From: Elusimicrobiota bacterium
GTDB lineage: Bacteria > Elusimicrobiota > Elusimicrobia > Elusimicrobiales > UBA9959
Direction of reading: 5' to 3'
Length of the DNA: 64,000 bases
Assembly (NCBI GenBank): GCA_026388155.1
Contig: JAPLKI010000018.1
Coordinates: 162,833-226,832, forward strand
A program made the position numbers and the translations under genes. The notes below the pieces were generated by a model. That model was not told the DNA's origin. It made no database searches and saw only the letters and a list, made by a program, of their open reading frames with translations. Positions 52,445-60,523 of this stretch are shown here, in pieces (the stretch's first letter is position 1; each line of letters starts with the position of its first letter).

Positions 52445-52921
52445 ATGATCGTTACGGATATTAAGAGCTTTGGGCGGCAGGGGATTGGGCCGGGGGGTAT
52501 GGCTAAGGTGATGGATTTTTTGCGGCGGGAGGACCTTGGCGGGTTGGCCGATGGGAAGATAGCGATAGACGGGGAAAGGGTGTTCGCCCTGGTGCAGCGC
52601 TATGAAACGGTGATAACGACCGCCCCTAAGTTTGAATGCCATAGGAAGTATATTGATATCCAGTATATCGCGTCAGGTTCGGAAATTATAGGCTGGGTGC
52701 CGTTGGAGAGGCTGGATATTACCGAGGCCTATGATGCGGACAAGGATGCCTGCTTCGGTACGGTGATGAACGGGGGCTGGACCCCTGTACATCTGCAGGC
52801 GGGTGAACTTGCTGTGTTTTACCCCGAAGACGGCCATGCCCCCAAAATGGCCGTGAACTCACCATCCCCTGTAATGAAAATCGTAATTAAAATAGCGGTA
52901 GAGCTGATAAATCCGGGTTAA
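52445..52921 (+). CDS. YhcH/YjgK/YiaL (DUF386) family protein
   Basis: A protein of 158 residues, start behind GAGGAAATAAAAC. The family block ECHRKYIDIQYIASGSEIIG and the metal-site region VFYPEDGHAPKMAV are both present; the conserved His/Glu residues of this double-stranded beta-helix fold bind a metal. Relatives include EbgC and YiaL, linked to sugar anomer exchange or sialic acid use; the substrate here is unknown and no sugar operon is nearby. Its GC is typical of the host, unlike the restriction genes before it, so the horizontally gained part seems limited to about 50.5-52.4 kb. Confidence 0.85.
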   Translation: MIVTDIKSFGRQGIGPGGMAKVMDFLRREDLGGLADGKIAIDGERVFALVQRYETVITTAPKFECHRKYIDIQYIASGSEIIGWVPLERLDITEAYDADKDACFGTVMNGGWTPVHLQAGELAVFYPEDGHAPKMAVNSPSPVMKIVIKIAVELINPG

Positions 52922-52955
52922 ATCCCTAAGACAATACATCGTATATGGAAAAGCC

Positions 52956-52997
52956 AACACGACAGACCTTTGTCGTGTTCGTCTGCTATGCTAAATA
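52956..52997 (+). promoter_or_regulatory. 34-bp promoter-like palindrome, copy 2 (upstream of the toxin-antitoxin pair)
   Basis: AACACGACA (52956-52964) and TGTCGTGTT (52971-52979) form a perfect 9-bp inverted repeat with a six-base spacer. Positions 52960-52993 equal 50488-50521. TTGTCG (52970-52975) and TAAATA (52992-52997) would be the -35 and -10. AAGGAG follows at 52997, but no gene starts right after it. Confidence 0.6.
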
Positions 52998-53038
52998 AGG
53001 AGAAAAAATTGATCCAAAGAAGGTCTAAAACAGGGGCC

Positions 53039-53067
53039 TTGATTTGTATATACAAATGTATTACAAT
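53039..53067 (+). promoter_or_regulatory. Toxin-antitoxin promoter with operator palindrome
   Basis: TTGATT (53039-53044) and TACAAT (53062-53067) are 17 bases apart. Between them lies the perfect palindrome TTTGTATATACAAA (53043-53056), placed to let an antitoxin or toxin-antitoxin complex repress the promoter. The toxin start follows 12 bases later behind GGAGG. Confidence 0.7.
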
Positions 53068-53079
53068 ATTGGAGGCGGG

Positions 53080-53328
53080 ATGCGCTGGGATATTGGGAAG
53101 AGCGAGCGGCTTAAGCGGGAGCGCGGGGTCTCTTTTGAGGAGATCATACATGCCGAACTTGTGGGCGTGTTAAAGCATTTAAAAAGGGCGAACCAGAATA
53201 TCCTGCTTTTTCGGCACAAGGGTTATATCTGGGTAGTGCCGTATGTTTCACGCGATGGCGAAATATTTTTAAAGACGCTGTTCCCGAGCCGAAAGTATAC
53301 GAGGCTGCTGGAGAAGGGTGAACTCTAA
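53080..53328 (+). CDS. Type II toxin, BrnT-like
   Basis: A protein of 82 residues from ATG 53080 with GGAGG just upstream. Features of the BrnT-like group: W-D followed by K-x-x-x-L-K-R-E-R-G (RWDIGKSERLKRERGVSFEE), a central ILLFRHKGYIWVVPYV strand pair and the final FLKTLFPSRKYTRLL. BrnT toxins have a RelE-like fold and cut RNA; this relative lacks a close match that I can name. The promoter has an operator palindrome. The partner gene overlaps by one base (TAATG), with toxin first as in brnTA loci. Confidence 0.75.
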   Translation: MRWDIGKSERLKRERGVSFEEIIHAELVGVLKHLKRANQNILLFRHKGYIWVVPYVSRDGEIFLKTLFPSRKYTRLLEKGEL

Positions 53329-53576
53329 TGAAAAAAATCAAGCTGGGTAAAACGGAACTCGCCGCGGAGAAGGCGCTTCTGCGCGGGGAATATGTGCCTG
53401 CCGGCGCGGTCGAAATCCGCGGGATAGCCAGGGCTATCGCCGCACGCAGAAAAGACGCCGTGTTGAATATCCGCGTCAACAGTGAAGATTTAACCCATCT
53501 CAAGCAAAAAGCCCAGAAACTGGGCGTTCCTTATCAGACCTTCATCTCCGAAATACTCCACCACTACGCGGACTGA
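53328..53576 (+). CDS. CopG/BrnA-like antitoxin
   Basis: A protein of 82 residues, start overlapping the toxin stop. The C-terminal half (VLNIRVNSEDLTHLKQKAQK, then LGVPYQTFISEILHHY) is a ribbon-helix-helix DNA-binding domain of the type found in antitoxins paired with BrnT-like toxins. The N-terminal half (KIKLGKTELAAEKALLRGEY) likely wraps around the toxin. It probably represses its own promoter through the TTTGTATATACAAA site. A hairpin after the gene may end the transcript. Confidence 0.8.
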   Translation: MKKIKLGKTELAAEKALLRGEYVPAGAVEIRGIARAIAARRKDAVLNIRVNSEDLTHLKQKAQKLGVPYQTFISEILHHYAD

Positions 53577-53590
53577 AGAAATGAGGTCAG

Positions 53591-53643
53591 CCACCCAACG
53601 ATACTAATAGCAAAAGGTAGCGTCTACCTTTTGTGGTGGGTGG
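53591..53643 (+). terminator. Nested hairpin after the toxin-antitoxin genes
   Basis: The inner stem CAAAAGGTAG / CTACCTTTTG (53611-53633) has a CGT loop, inside an outer CCACCCA / TGGGTGG pair (53591-53597 and 53637-53643). The inner stem is the same as that of the guaA terminator. Only four T follow, so termination may be weak. Confidence 0.5.
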
Positions 53644-53742
53644 AAAGTCGCCCGGTGTTAATGGTATAAACATGAAAATATTTAGTGCGTTATCGCCGTT
53701 CGCGGGCTTGTAAAGACGGGGGAAACTTGATAACTTATCCGT

Positions 53743-54462
53743 ATGAACGCGGTAAACGTAACGGACCTCGTTAAAAAGTACAAGAGCGTTGAAGCCGTCA
53801 AAGGCGTGAGTTTCAATGTGCATGAAGGCGAAATATTCGCCCTGGTCGGCCCCAACGGGGTCGGAAAATCCACCACTCTAAAAATACTGGCCACTATACT
53901 ACTGCCGACCTCCGGCCGGGCCGAGGTGTTCGGCCTGGACACCGTCAAGGACGCGGCCGAGGTCAGAAAAATAATAAGCTATCTGCCCGAAGAAGCGGGC
54001 GCCTATAAAAACCTCACCGGCCACGAATACCTCCATTTCATGGCTTCCGTGTTCCTGCGCGACGGAGAAAAGGCCGCCGCGGCGGTCCGCTACGGCGCCG
54101 AGCTTTGCGGGCTGAAGGACAGGCTTAAGGAAAAGATAAAAACATACAGCAAAGGCATGGCCAGGAAGCTCCTGCTTTCACGGGCCGTGATGATAAAGCC
54201 GAAACTGGCCATACTTGACGAGCCGACGAGCGGACTTGACATAATCAACGGCTACGAGATACGGCGGACCATAAAACAGCTCGCTTCCGAGGGAATGAGC
54301 TTCATTATTTCCAGCCACAACATGCTGGAAATAGAATTCCTTTCCGACAGGATAGGAATGATAAACAGGGGCGTGATACTGGCCTGCGACACGCCGGCCG
54401 CGCTGAAGGCGCATTTCGCCACGGACAATCTGGAGGAGGTCTTCATAAAATTGGCGCAATGA
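53743..54462 (+). CDS. ABC transporter ATP-binding protein (NatA-like)
   Basis: A protein of 239 residues. Walker A is GPNGVGKSTT (from residue 36), the Q-loop region is ISYLPEEAGAYKNLTGHEYL, the signature is YSKGMARKLLLSRA and Walker B is KLAILDEPTSGLD, with a later switch His in ISSHNM. The short length and the EAGAYKNLT Q-loop place it with ABC-2-type exporters such as NatA (sodium export) or drug and lipid exporters. It overlaps the permease gene as ATGA, so the two form one transporter. The substrate cannot be read from the sequence. Confidence 0.93.
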   Translation: MNAVNVTDLVKKYKSVEAVKGVSFNVHEGEIFALVGPNGVGKSTTLKILATILLPTSGRAEVFGLDTVKDAAEVRKIISYLPEEAGAYKNLTGHEYLHFMASVFLRDGEKAAAAVRYGAELCGLKDRLKEKIKTYSKGMARKLLLSRAVMIKPKLAILDEPTSGLDIINGYEIRRTIKQLASEGMSFIISSHNMLEIEFLSDRIGMINRGVILACDTPAALKAHFATDNLEEVFIKLAQ

Positions 54463-55730
54463 ACATCTTCCTCATACTGGTCAAAAAAGAGATAAAAGAG
54501 CTTCTCACCCGCCAGCTCGTAATATCCATAGCGGCGATGCTCTTTGTTTTCAATCTGATAGGCAAGTTCACCGGCGAGCAGACCAAAGCGTCGGCCGCGC
54601 ATAACAGCGTGGTTGTGACGGACATGGACCGTTCCGCCCTATCAGGGGCTGTTATCGGCGCTTTGGGAAAAGCGGGCTACAAAGTGATACCGGCGGGCGC
54701 GGAGGAAGCGCTTTTCTCTCCCGAATACTCCGGCGAGAGCTCTTTTATAACGCTGCCCGCCGGCATGCAGAAGACGCTGGACGCCGGCGGGAAGCCGGAG
54801 GTCGGATTCTACTCCAAGTTTAAAACGAGCGTGACCGGCATGGGCGCGGCGCTGTCGGCTTCCAGGGTAGGCAAAACCATATCCCGCGTTAACGCCGAAC
54901 TGAGCGATTACGCAATAAAAAAGAGGGCCCCGTCGGCCGACGCCGCTTTCCTCAAAGAGCCGATGTCCGCCGCGGAATTCGTGGCTGTCGGCGGCGCCGT
55001 CGCCAGGGTGCCGGTGTCGCAGGTAACGGCTTTCGCGCAGTCGCAGACCTATTTTTTCCCCATAGCGGTGTTCTTTATTGTGATGCTGTCGGCGCAGATG
55101 GTCATGACGGCGGTGGCGAGCGAAAAAGAGAACAAGACGCTGGAGACGCTTTTAAGCTCCCCCATCGACAGGCGGATGCTGGTGGTGTCCAAGCTCGCGG
55201 CTTCGGCATTCATCGCATCGCTCCTTTCGGCGGCGTATATGCTGGGCATGCGCTCGTTCATGTCGGGGGTGACCGGCGGGGCGGGCCCGGTGGCGGCTTC
55301 CACGCGCGCCGCCCTTGCAAAACTCGGTCTGTTAATAACGCCCCAGGGCTACCTGCTGATAGGGGTGTCGGTGCTGTTCTGCATTCTCTGCGCGCTGTCC
55401 ATAGCTTTTATACTGGGGGCGCTCGCCGACGACCTGAAAAGCGTGCAGGGGATGATGACTCCGCTTATGATGATGCTTATGCTCTCCTATCTCCTGCCGA
55501 TGTTCGTGGACATAAACAGCGCGTCGTTCGGCCTCAAATTTCTGCTCTACGCTATTCCGTTCACGCACGCTTTCATAGCTCCCCAGAACGTCATGGCGGG
55601 CAATAACGCCAATGTAGTATGGGGAATAGCTTACCAGGCGGCGGTGTTCGCCGTGTTCGTGACCGTGGCGGGCCGGCTTTTCTCCGGGGAATCTCTTTTA
55701 ACCTTTAAACTGCGTTTCGGGAAAAAATAA
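54459..55730 (+). CDS. ABC-2 type transporter permease (NatB-like)
   Basis: A protein of 423 residues. One N-terminal membrane helix (QLVISIAAMLFVFNLIGKF) is followed by a large extracytoplasmic domain of about 170 residues, then five or six helices from about residue 195. The conserved loop ASEKENKTLETLLSSPIDRRM after the second helix is the hallmark of ABC-2/NatB permeases. It pairs with the ATPase encoded just before it. Confidence 0.9.
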   Translation: MNIFLILVKKEIKELLTRQLVISIAAMLFVFNLIGKFTGEQTKASAAHNSVVVTDMDRSALSGAVIGALGKAGYKVIPAGAEEALFSPEYSGESSFITLPAGMQKTLDAGGKPEVGFYSKFKTSVTGMGAALSASRVGKTISRVNAELSDYAIKKRAPSADAAFLKEPMSAAEFVAVGGAVARVPVSQVTAFAQSQTYFFPIAVFFIVMLSAQMVMTAVASEKENKTLETLLSSPIDRRMLVVSKLAASAFIASLLSAAYMLGMRSFMSGVTGGAGPVAASTRAALAKLGLLITPQGYLLIGVSVLFCILCALSIAFILGALADDLKSVQGMMTPLMMMLMLSYLLPMFVDINSASFGLKFLLYAIPFTHAFIAPQNVMAGNNANVVWGIAYQAAVFAVFVTVAGRLFSGESLLTFKLRFGKK

Positions 55731-55790
55731 ATCAAACAGGTGTTGACCTATTTTTTATTAGCGGGACAGCCTGGCGGCAACTTTGTGGAC

Positions 55791-58613
55791 ATGACATATA
55801 ACCCTAAACTTTTTTGCGGCCGGCCGGGGAATTCAGGAAAAAGATCACATATATTCCGTAAATTAATCTGCCTCGCGCGGGGGGAAGCCTTTGTGTTCGC
55901 GGCGGCGGCCCTGCTTGTTTCCGCTTTCTCGGAGGGCGCGGCTGCGGCGCCGTTGCGCTTCGCTCTCATAGAGAACGAACCAACCGAGGTCACGCTCCAG
56001 TTAGTTCAGGCGATAGAGCGCGTTCTGCGCGAAGCCGGCGCCGATGCGACGCTTGATTCCGTTGACGAGCTGCCGTGTTCATTTGCCGGCCCGGATTATT
56101 ATCTGCGCCTGTCCACGGGCGCCGCACCGTCCGGGACCGCGGTACTTGAATCCGATTCGGAGATCATATTTGTCTATCCGCCGGTTGCATCCCTCATAGC
56201 GGCGCTCAAAAAAGCCGCGGCAAATCCCGCTACGTTCCGGATGCCGGATTCCAGGCCTTTGAACGAATCCCAGGCGGAAACCGATGTCGGAACCACGCCC
56301 GATCCTGAGGCTTCCGTCATTGCGCATGCCAAACTATATCACCCGGTTTCGGGACGCCTGCGCACGGGACTTGCCGCCTACTACCGCCTGCATTGGAAGG
56401 GGGGCGATGTCACTATAGTGATGGTCGGGCGCAGCTATGGCGGTATCGGGCGGCTGTCCGCCGCGGCGGCGCAGGAGGCCGCGAAAGGCCCGCTCATAGG
56501 CCTTGCGCGCGGAGGGACTTTCGGCGCGGATGATTCGGACGCGCGCGGCCGCGCCGCGCTGGAGATGCTTGAGCGCGCGGGGCTGAAGTTTTCAGCCGTT
56601 TCAGCTTCGGAAATAGAGAACTGGCCCGCGCTTGAGGCTTACCGCCGTGAGCGCCCCGCCGGGATACAGTATTTATCGGCGAACCTCGTTTTTTCAACCG
56701 CATCCGAGCGGACTATATTGCCGCCGTACGCGGTCTTTTCAGTTCCCGGCGCGCGCGTGGCCGTTGTCGGCCTCACACCGGCGTGGGCCGGACGGCTGCT
56801 CAAGCCCGCAAAGCTGGCGGACTTTAAAATTGAAGAGCCCGTTGCCGCGGTCAAGGCGCTGATACCGCGCCTGCGCGCGGAGGCCGACATTGTAATCGTC
56901 CTTTCACCATTGGACGCGACCGACAACGCGCGCCTGGCCACTACAACGCGCGGCCTTGACCTGATATTCGCGGATGACGCGCCGTTTTTGACTTTTACTC
57001 CGCCCCCCGCGAGCGCTTTTGAACAGTCCGGCCGGCAGCAATTTGCCAATACACTGCCGCCCGTGTACGCTTACTGGCCCGCGCTCAATATCGTTGAGGT
57101 GGAGCGCCGCGCCGACGGGGACCGCGTAATGTGGAAGATGGCTCAAAGCGCGCGCCTGCTGGACGACGAGGTGGAGCTCGCCGCCGATTCACCGGAGCCC
57201 GCTCTAAAATTCCTGGAAGTCGCCCGTTCAACCGATGTCCCTATACTGCCGTCAGCGCGCGAGGTCTTTCCTCAGTCCGAGCGCGCCGGCCTGCCGGTTT
57301 ACGAATCTCGCGACTTTTGGACGCTTGCGGCCGCGGTGCTCGCTTGGCGCGCCCGGGCTGAGGCCGCCCTCTTACCCGCGCCGGGGCTGCAGACTCCAAC
57401 CGTCGGAGCGGTGCGCGAGAGCTTTGTGCGCCAGTGGCTTGGCCCCGCCGACGAGGCAGTGCTGGCGCATATACCCGGCTCGCAGCTTAAATCGCTTTTC
57501 GACGAGGCCGCCGGGCAGAAAAAGCGGGAGGCCGCCGGCCAGCCCTCCGGCGGACGGATACGCATGGCGATTTCGGGCTTTGACTCGGAAAAAGGGCTTG
57601 TGAGCGGAGTACCGTTCAATGAGAAGGATACCTATCTTCTTGCGACTTCCCGCAGCGCGGCCGAGGCTCTCGGCTTGCCGGCGCCCTACGCGCCGCTCAG
57701 GGACGCGCCGACCGTCGCGGCCGCAGTTATTGACGGACTGCGCGCTCTTTCCGGGACCGCAACGCTTGCGGATTGGCGTTCATGGATGACCGGCAAACCG
57801 GTCAGCGAGCACGGTCTCTGGCGGGTCAATTTCCGCGATATAGGCCTGAATCTGCGCCAGGTAGGCGTTGACCGCCCGGCCGGCTTTGACCAGGTGCCGA
57901 ATTCGCGCATACAGGGTTTCAATGAGCTGACTATCGGCGGAACCCTCAAGACCGATGTCGAGTATCTGCGCAGCGAATACAAGTGGACCACCACGCTTGA
58001 GATGGATTACGCGAAGGACCGCCTGAGCCCGCGCAATGCGCCGACGATTACAAACCTTGCCGCCAACCGTATTATGCTGCTGACCCTCGCCACGCGGCGC
58101 GTGGGAGGCACCCCGTATGGCTGGCTCGCCGGCGCCTGGGGCCCCTCGCTCGGCCTGCAGGCCGACGGCGAATTTCAGGCCGTGCCCGGCCTGCGCAGAA
58201 AGCAGGTCTACAGCGTTTTCCCCGGCGTTGAATTCTATGACGGCTCGGTGGTAAAGACCCTTGAACTTACGGCGGACATCAAGCGCGATCTCTCGCGCGA
58301 TCCGCCGAACACCCAGACCGGTCTCCGCGTGAGGGCCCTTGTTTCAGCGCCGTTCGGCCCCGGCGGCGCGAAGCTGGAAGGGGAATTTTGGAATAACTAC
58401 TTTTTTTCTGCGCACGGCGACAGCCCGACAGACCTGCGCGTGGAGGGCGACGCGAACGCGAGGCTCAGCATTCCGGTTCACAGGCATCTGTCCATCGCGC
58501 CGTTCGTGGATCTCTACTGGTTCTCGTTGAAGACGCGCCCGCTTTGGGGATACAGTCTGATGACCGGCGTCTCGCTCCGTTTCTCGCGGTTATGGAAGCC
58601 GCAGTACGAGTAG
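55791..58613 (+). CDS. Nucleotidase-like domain fused to a predicted outer-membrane barrel
   Basis: About 940 residues from ATG 55791 (a GTG start at 55740 is also open). A signal peptide (FVFAAAALLVSAFSEGAAAA) is followed by a domain of about 160 residues. From about 250 to 630 the chain resembles 5'-nucleotidase/UshA proteins: ALEMLERAGLKFSAVSASEI, IQYLSANLVF, YAVFSVPGARVAVVGLTPAW, ADIVIVLSPLDATDNARLA, and a C-terminal part with IRMAISGFDSEKG. The metal ligands of the first loop are not visible, so the domain may be inactive. From about 670 on, alternating strands (YKWTTTLEMDYAKDRLS, VSLRFSRLWKPQYE) suggest a beta-barrel. It would sit in the outer membrane with the nucleotidase-like part in the periplasm or outside. 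The family is not recognised. Confidence 0.6.
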   Translation: MTYNPKLFCGRPGNSGKRSHIFRKLICLARGEAFVFAAAALLVSAFSEGAAAAPLRFALIENEPTEVTLQLVQAIERVLREAGADATLDSVDELPCSFAGPDYYLRLSTGAAPSGTAVLESDSEIIFVYPPVASLIAALKKAAANPATFRMPDSRPLNESQAETDVGTTPDPEASVIAHAKLYHPVSGRLRTGLAAYYRLHWKGGDVTIVMVGRSYGGIGRLSAAAAQEAAKGPLIGLARGGTFGADDSDARGRAALEMLERAGLKFSAVSASEIENWPALEAYRRERPAGIQYLSANLVFSTASERTILPPYAVFSVPGARVAVVGLTPAWAGRLLKPAKLADFKIEEPVAAVKALIPRLRAEADIVIVLSPLDATDNARLATTTRGLDLIFADDAPFLTFTPPPASAFEQSGRQQFANTLPPVYAYWPALNIVEVERRADGDRVMWKMAQSARLLDDEVELAADSPEPALKFLEVARSTDVPILPSAREVFPQSERAGLPVYESRDFWTLAAAVLAWRARAEAALLPAPGLQTPTVGAVRESFVRQWLGPADEAVLAHIPGSQLKSLFDEAAGQKKREAAGQPSGGRIRMAISGFDSEKGLVSGVPFNEKDTYLLATSRSAAEALGLPAPYAPLRDAPTVAAAVIDGLRALSGTATLADWRSWMTGKPVSEHGLWRVNFRDIGLNLRQVGVDRPAGFDQVPNSRIQGFNELTIGGTLKTDVEYLRSEYKWTTTLEMDYAKDRLSPRNAPTITNLAANRIMLLTLATRRVGGTPYGWLAGAWGPSLGLQADGEFQAVPGLRRKQVYSVFPGVEFYDGSVVKTLELTADIKRDLSRDPPNTQTGLRVRALVSAPFGPGGAKLEGEFWNNYFFSAHGDSPTDLRVEGDANARLSIPVHRHLSIAPFVDLYWFSLKTRPLWGYSLMTGVSLRFSRLWKPQYE

Positions 58614-58621
58614 AAAATAGG

Positions 58622-59419
58622 ATGAATAATAAAAAACCCTGGTTAATTGTGCTTCTGGTTCTTTTCACGGGGCCGGCGGCTTTTTCCGCCGGGAAGAAAG
58701 CGGAGCTGTTCTCGCGCGCGGATGTGGCCGCGATAAAAAAAATAGAACCCCGGCTGCGCGGGGCGTATCTGGATATATTTCAAAGCAGCTCGAACCCGGT
58801 GGCCGCTGAAACGGCGGGGTTCCTGAAAGAGCATCCGGAAATATCCTTCAGGATAGGGCTTACGGACGACGAGACCGCGCTGAACTGGTGCAACAGCAAA
58901 GGAAAGACCGTTTACACGGACAGCAGGTATCTGAAAAAGTACTGGCGGCTCGGCAGGCTTGCGGGGAATGAAAAGGTGTTCCGGAGTTTTATCCGGGAGA
59001 ACGCGGCTTTTATCGCGCATGAATTGACGCATATGCGGATATCGTTCGAGTGGCCCTATTATAAACTGGACCCCGTCAAGCTGGGCCGCAGGCCCCTGAC
59101 CGCGGAATGGAACCTGCGCTATTCCAACGCCGGCGAATATCTGGCGTATCTTGTCGAGCAGACCTATGTAGGATTTGAAATGGCCCGGACGCCCCGCTTT
59201 GTCTCCCGGATGGCCAACCCCTCTTACAAATGGAGATGGGAATATTACTCCGCCGACCCGGAAAAATACTGCCGGAAAGTTCTGAACATCCCCTGTTCGG
59301 AAGCCGGATTGGAAGATATCAAAGAACCGCTCTATCCCGAGCTTGACGACTATTACAAGTCCAAAATCCAACAGTATAAAGTACTCCGGGCGGAGCTTCT
59401 GTCCCGAAAAAAACATTGA
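58622..59419 (+). CDS. Putative exported zinc metallopeptidase (HELTH motif)
   Basis: A protein of 265 residues from ATG 58622, eight bases after the previous stop. A signal peptide (KPWLIVLLVLFTGPAAFSAG) leads to a domain with FIAHELTHMRISFEWPYYK, an HExxH zinc motif, and about 35 residues later NAGEYLAYLVEQTYVGFEMA, whose Glu could be the third ligand as in gluzincins. No named family is recognised. Two Cys near the C-terminus (KYCRKVLNIPCSE) may form a disulphide. It probably shares a transcript with the barrel protein before it. Confidence 0.6.
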   Translation: MNNKKPWLIVLLVLFTGPAAFSAGKKAELFSRADVAAIKKIEPRLRGAYLDIFQSSSNPVAAETAGFLKEHPEISFRIGLTDDETALNWCNSKGKTVYTDSRYLKKYWRLGRLAGNEKVFRSFIRENAAFIAHELTHMRISFEWPYYKLDPVKLGRRPLTAEWNLRYSNAGEYLAYLVEQTYVGFEMARTPRFVSRMANPSYKWRWEYYSADPEKYCRKVLNIPCSEAGLEDIKEPLYPELDDYYKSKIQQYKVLRAELLSRKKH

Positions 59420-59531
59420 AATCCCGGTAAAGTAAGAGGCGCGATATTATCTTTTTTATTGTTGCACCATTTAAGTCTTTTGTGGTAGATTTAAGATCGT
59501 CCCTCATATTATTTTACACATTGGGAGCTAT

Positions 59532-60455
59532 ATGCGAAAAACGGTAAAACTGGCGTTAATTACCATAGTTCTGACCGGTGGAACTCTGGCCGCGCAGCAA
59601 CAATTTGTCTCACCGGAACCCGGAAAAGAAGCTTTCTATAAATTTTACAACCAGGCTATAAACGCCCATATGACAAGCAAGTTCAGGGATGCCGAAGCCT
59701 CTTATTACGCTGCCATGACGGAGGCGGTAAAATTGCCCGGAGCAACATGGGAATATGGACGGTCAAGTGTGCTGTTCGCAACGGCGTACCATATACACGG
59801 GTATCTGCCCGAAGCGGAAAGGTTTTACCGGGAAAGCCTGGACTATAACTGCAAGAACAATCCTGAAGGGTGCTTCATGGGAATATCCGGCCTGGGCAGG
59901 CTATATCTTCAGCAGAACAAGCTTGGCAAGGCCGGACCTTTCCTTGAGCAAGGATTAATATTGTCGCGGCGGGAAGAGGAGAACGTCGAAGAAAAATATA
60001 GTACTGCCGATGCTTTATCCGCATTGGCGGAATTTAATGAAAAAAAGGGGAATCTAAAAAACGCGGAAATTTTTTACAACAAAGCGGTCGCAATATTCCA
60101 TAACAAGGAGACCGCTTTTCCGTTTCAGGTTTTGGACGCCGAACTTATGGACTCTTACCCTATTATTCTCTATAAAACCGGGGAATTTTACCGCAGGCAG
60201 GGAAATATAAAAGCGGCGAACAATTTTTATACCCGCGCCCTGCGCGCCTGGACCAACTGGACGGAACTGGACTCCAGGCCGGCGTTAAAAGCCCGCGTTC
60301 TTGATTATAAGGGACGCACCTTGAAAGCTTTGGGTGACAGGAGCGAGGCCGCTGAGAACATAAGCAGCGCCCTTCGGCTGTACAAAACGCTCTATAGAGC
60401 CAAAGATTATCGTATTGTGGAAGCCGGCGCGCAATCAGCCGCGCTTAAAAAATAA
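59532..60455 (+). CDS. Exported TPR-repeat protein
   Basis: A protein of 307 residues behind TTGGGAGCTAT. The signal peptide (VKLALITIVLTGGTLAA) is followed by at least five tetratricopeptide-type helix pairs (FRDAEASYYAAMTEAVKLPG, LPEAERFYRESLDYNC, LGKAGPFLEQGLILSRREEE, LKNAEIFYNKAVAIF, IKAANNFYTRALRAWTNWTE). The spacing of about 40 residues resembles the TPR_12 or kinesin-light-chain type. It is likely a periplasmic scaffold of unknown partner. The preceding 110 bases are AT-rich with no firm promoter. Confidence 0.75.
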   Translation: MRKTVKLALITIVLTGGTLAAQQQFVSPEPGKEAFYKFYNQAINAHMTSKFRDAEASYYAAMTEAVKLPGATWEYGRSSVLFATAYHIHGYLPEAERFYRESLDYNCKNNPEGCFMGISGLGRLYLQQNKLGKAGPFLEQGLILSRREEENVEEKYSTADALSALAEFNEKKGNLKNAEIFYNKAVAIFHNKETAFPFQVLDAELMDSYPIILYKTGEFYRRQGNIKAANNFYTRALRAWTNWTELDSRPALKARVLDYKGRTLKALGDRSEAAENISSALRLYKTLYRAKDYRIVEAGAQSAALKK

Positions 60456-60523
60456 CCGCCGGCGGCGCACACGCCTGAGCCCCCTCCCGGATCACGGGGA
60501 AAAAGGCGGCAGGTTATTGTTTT

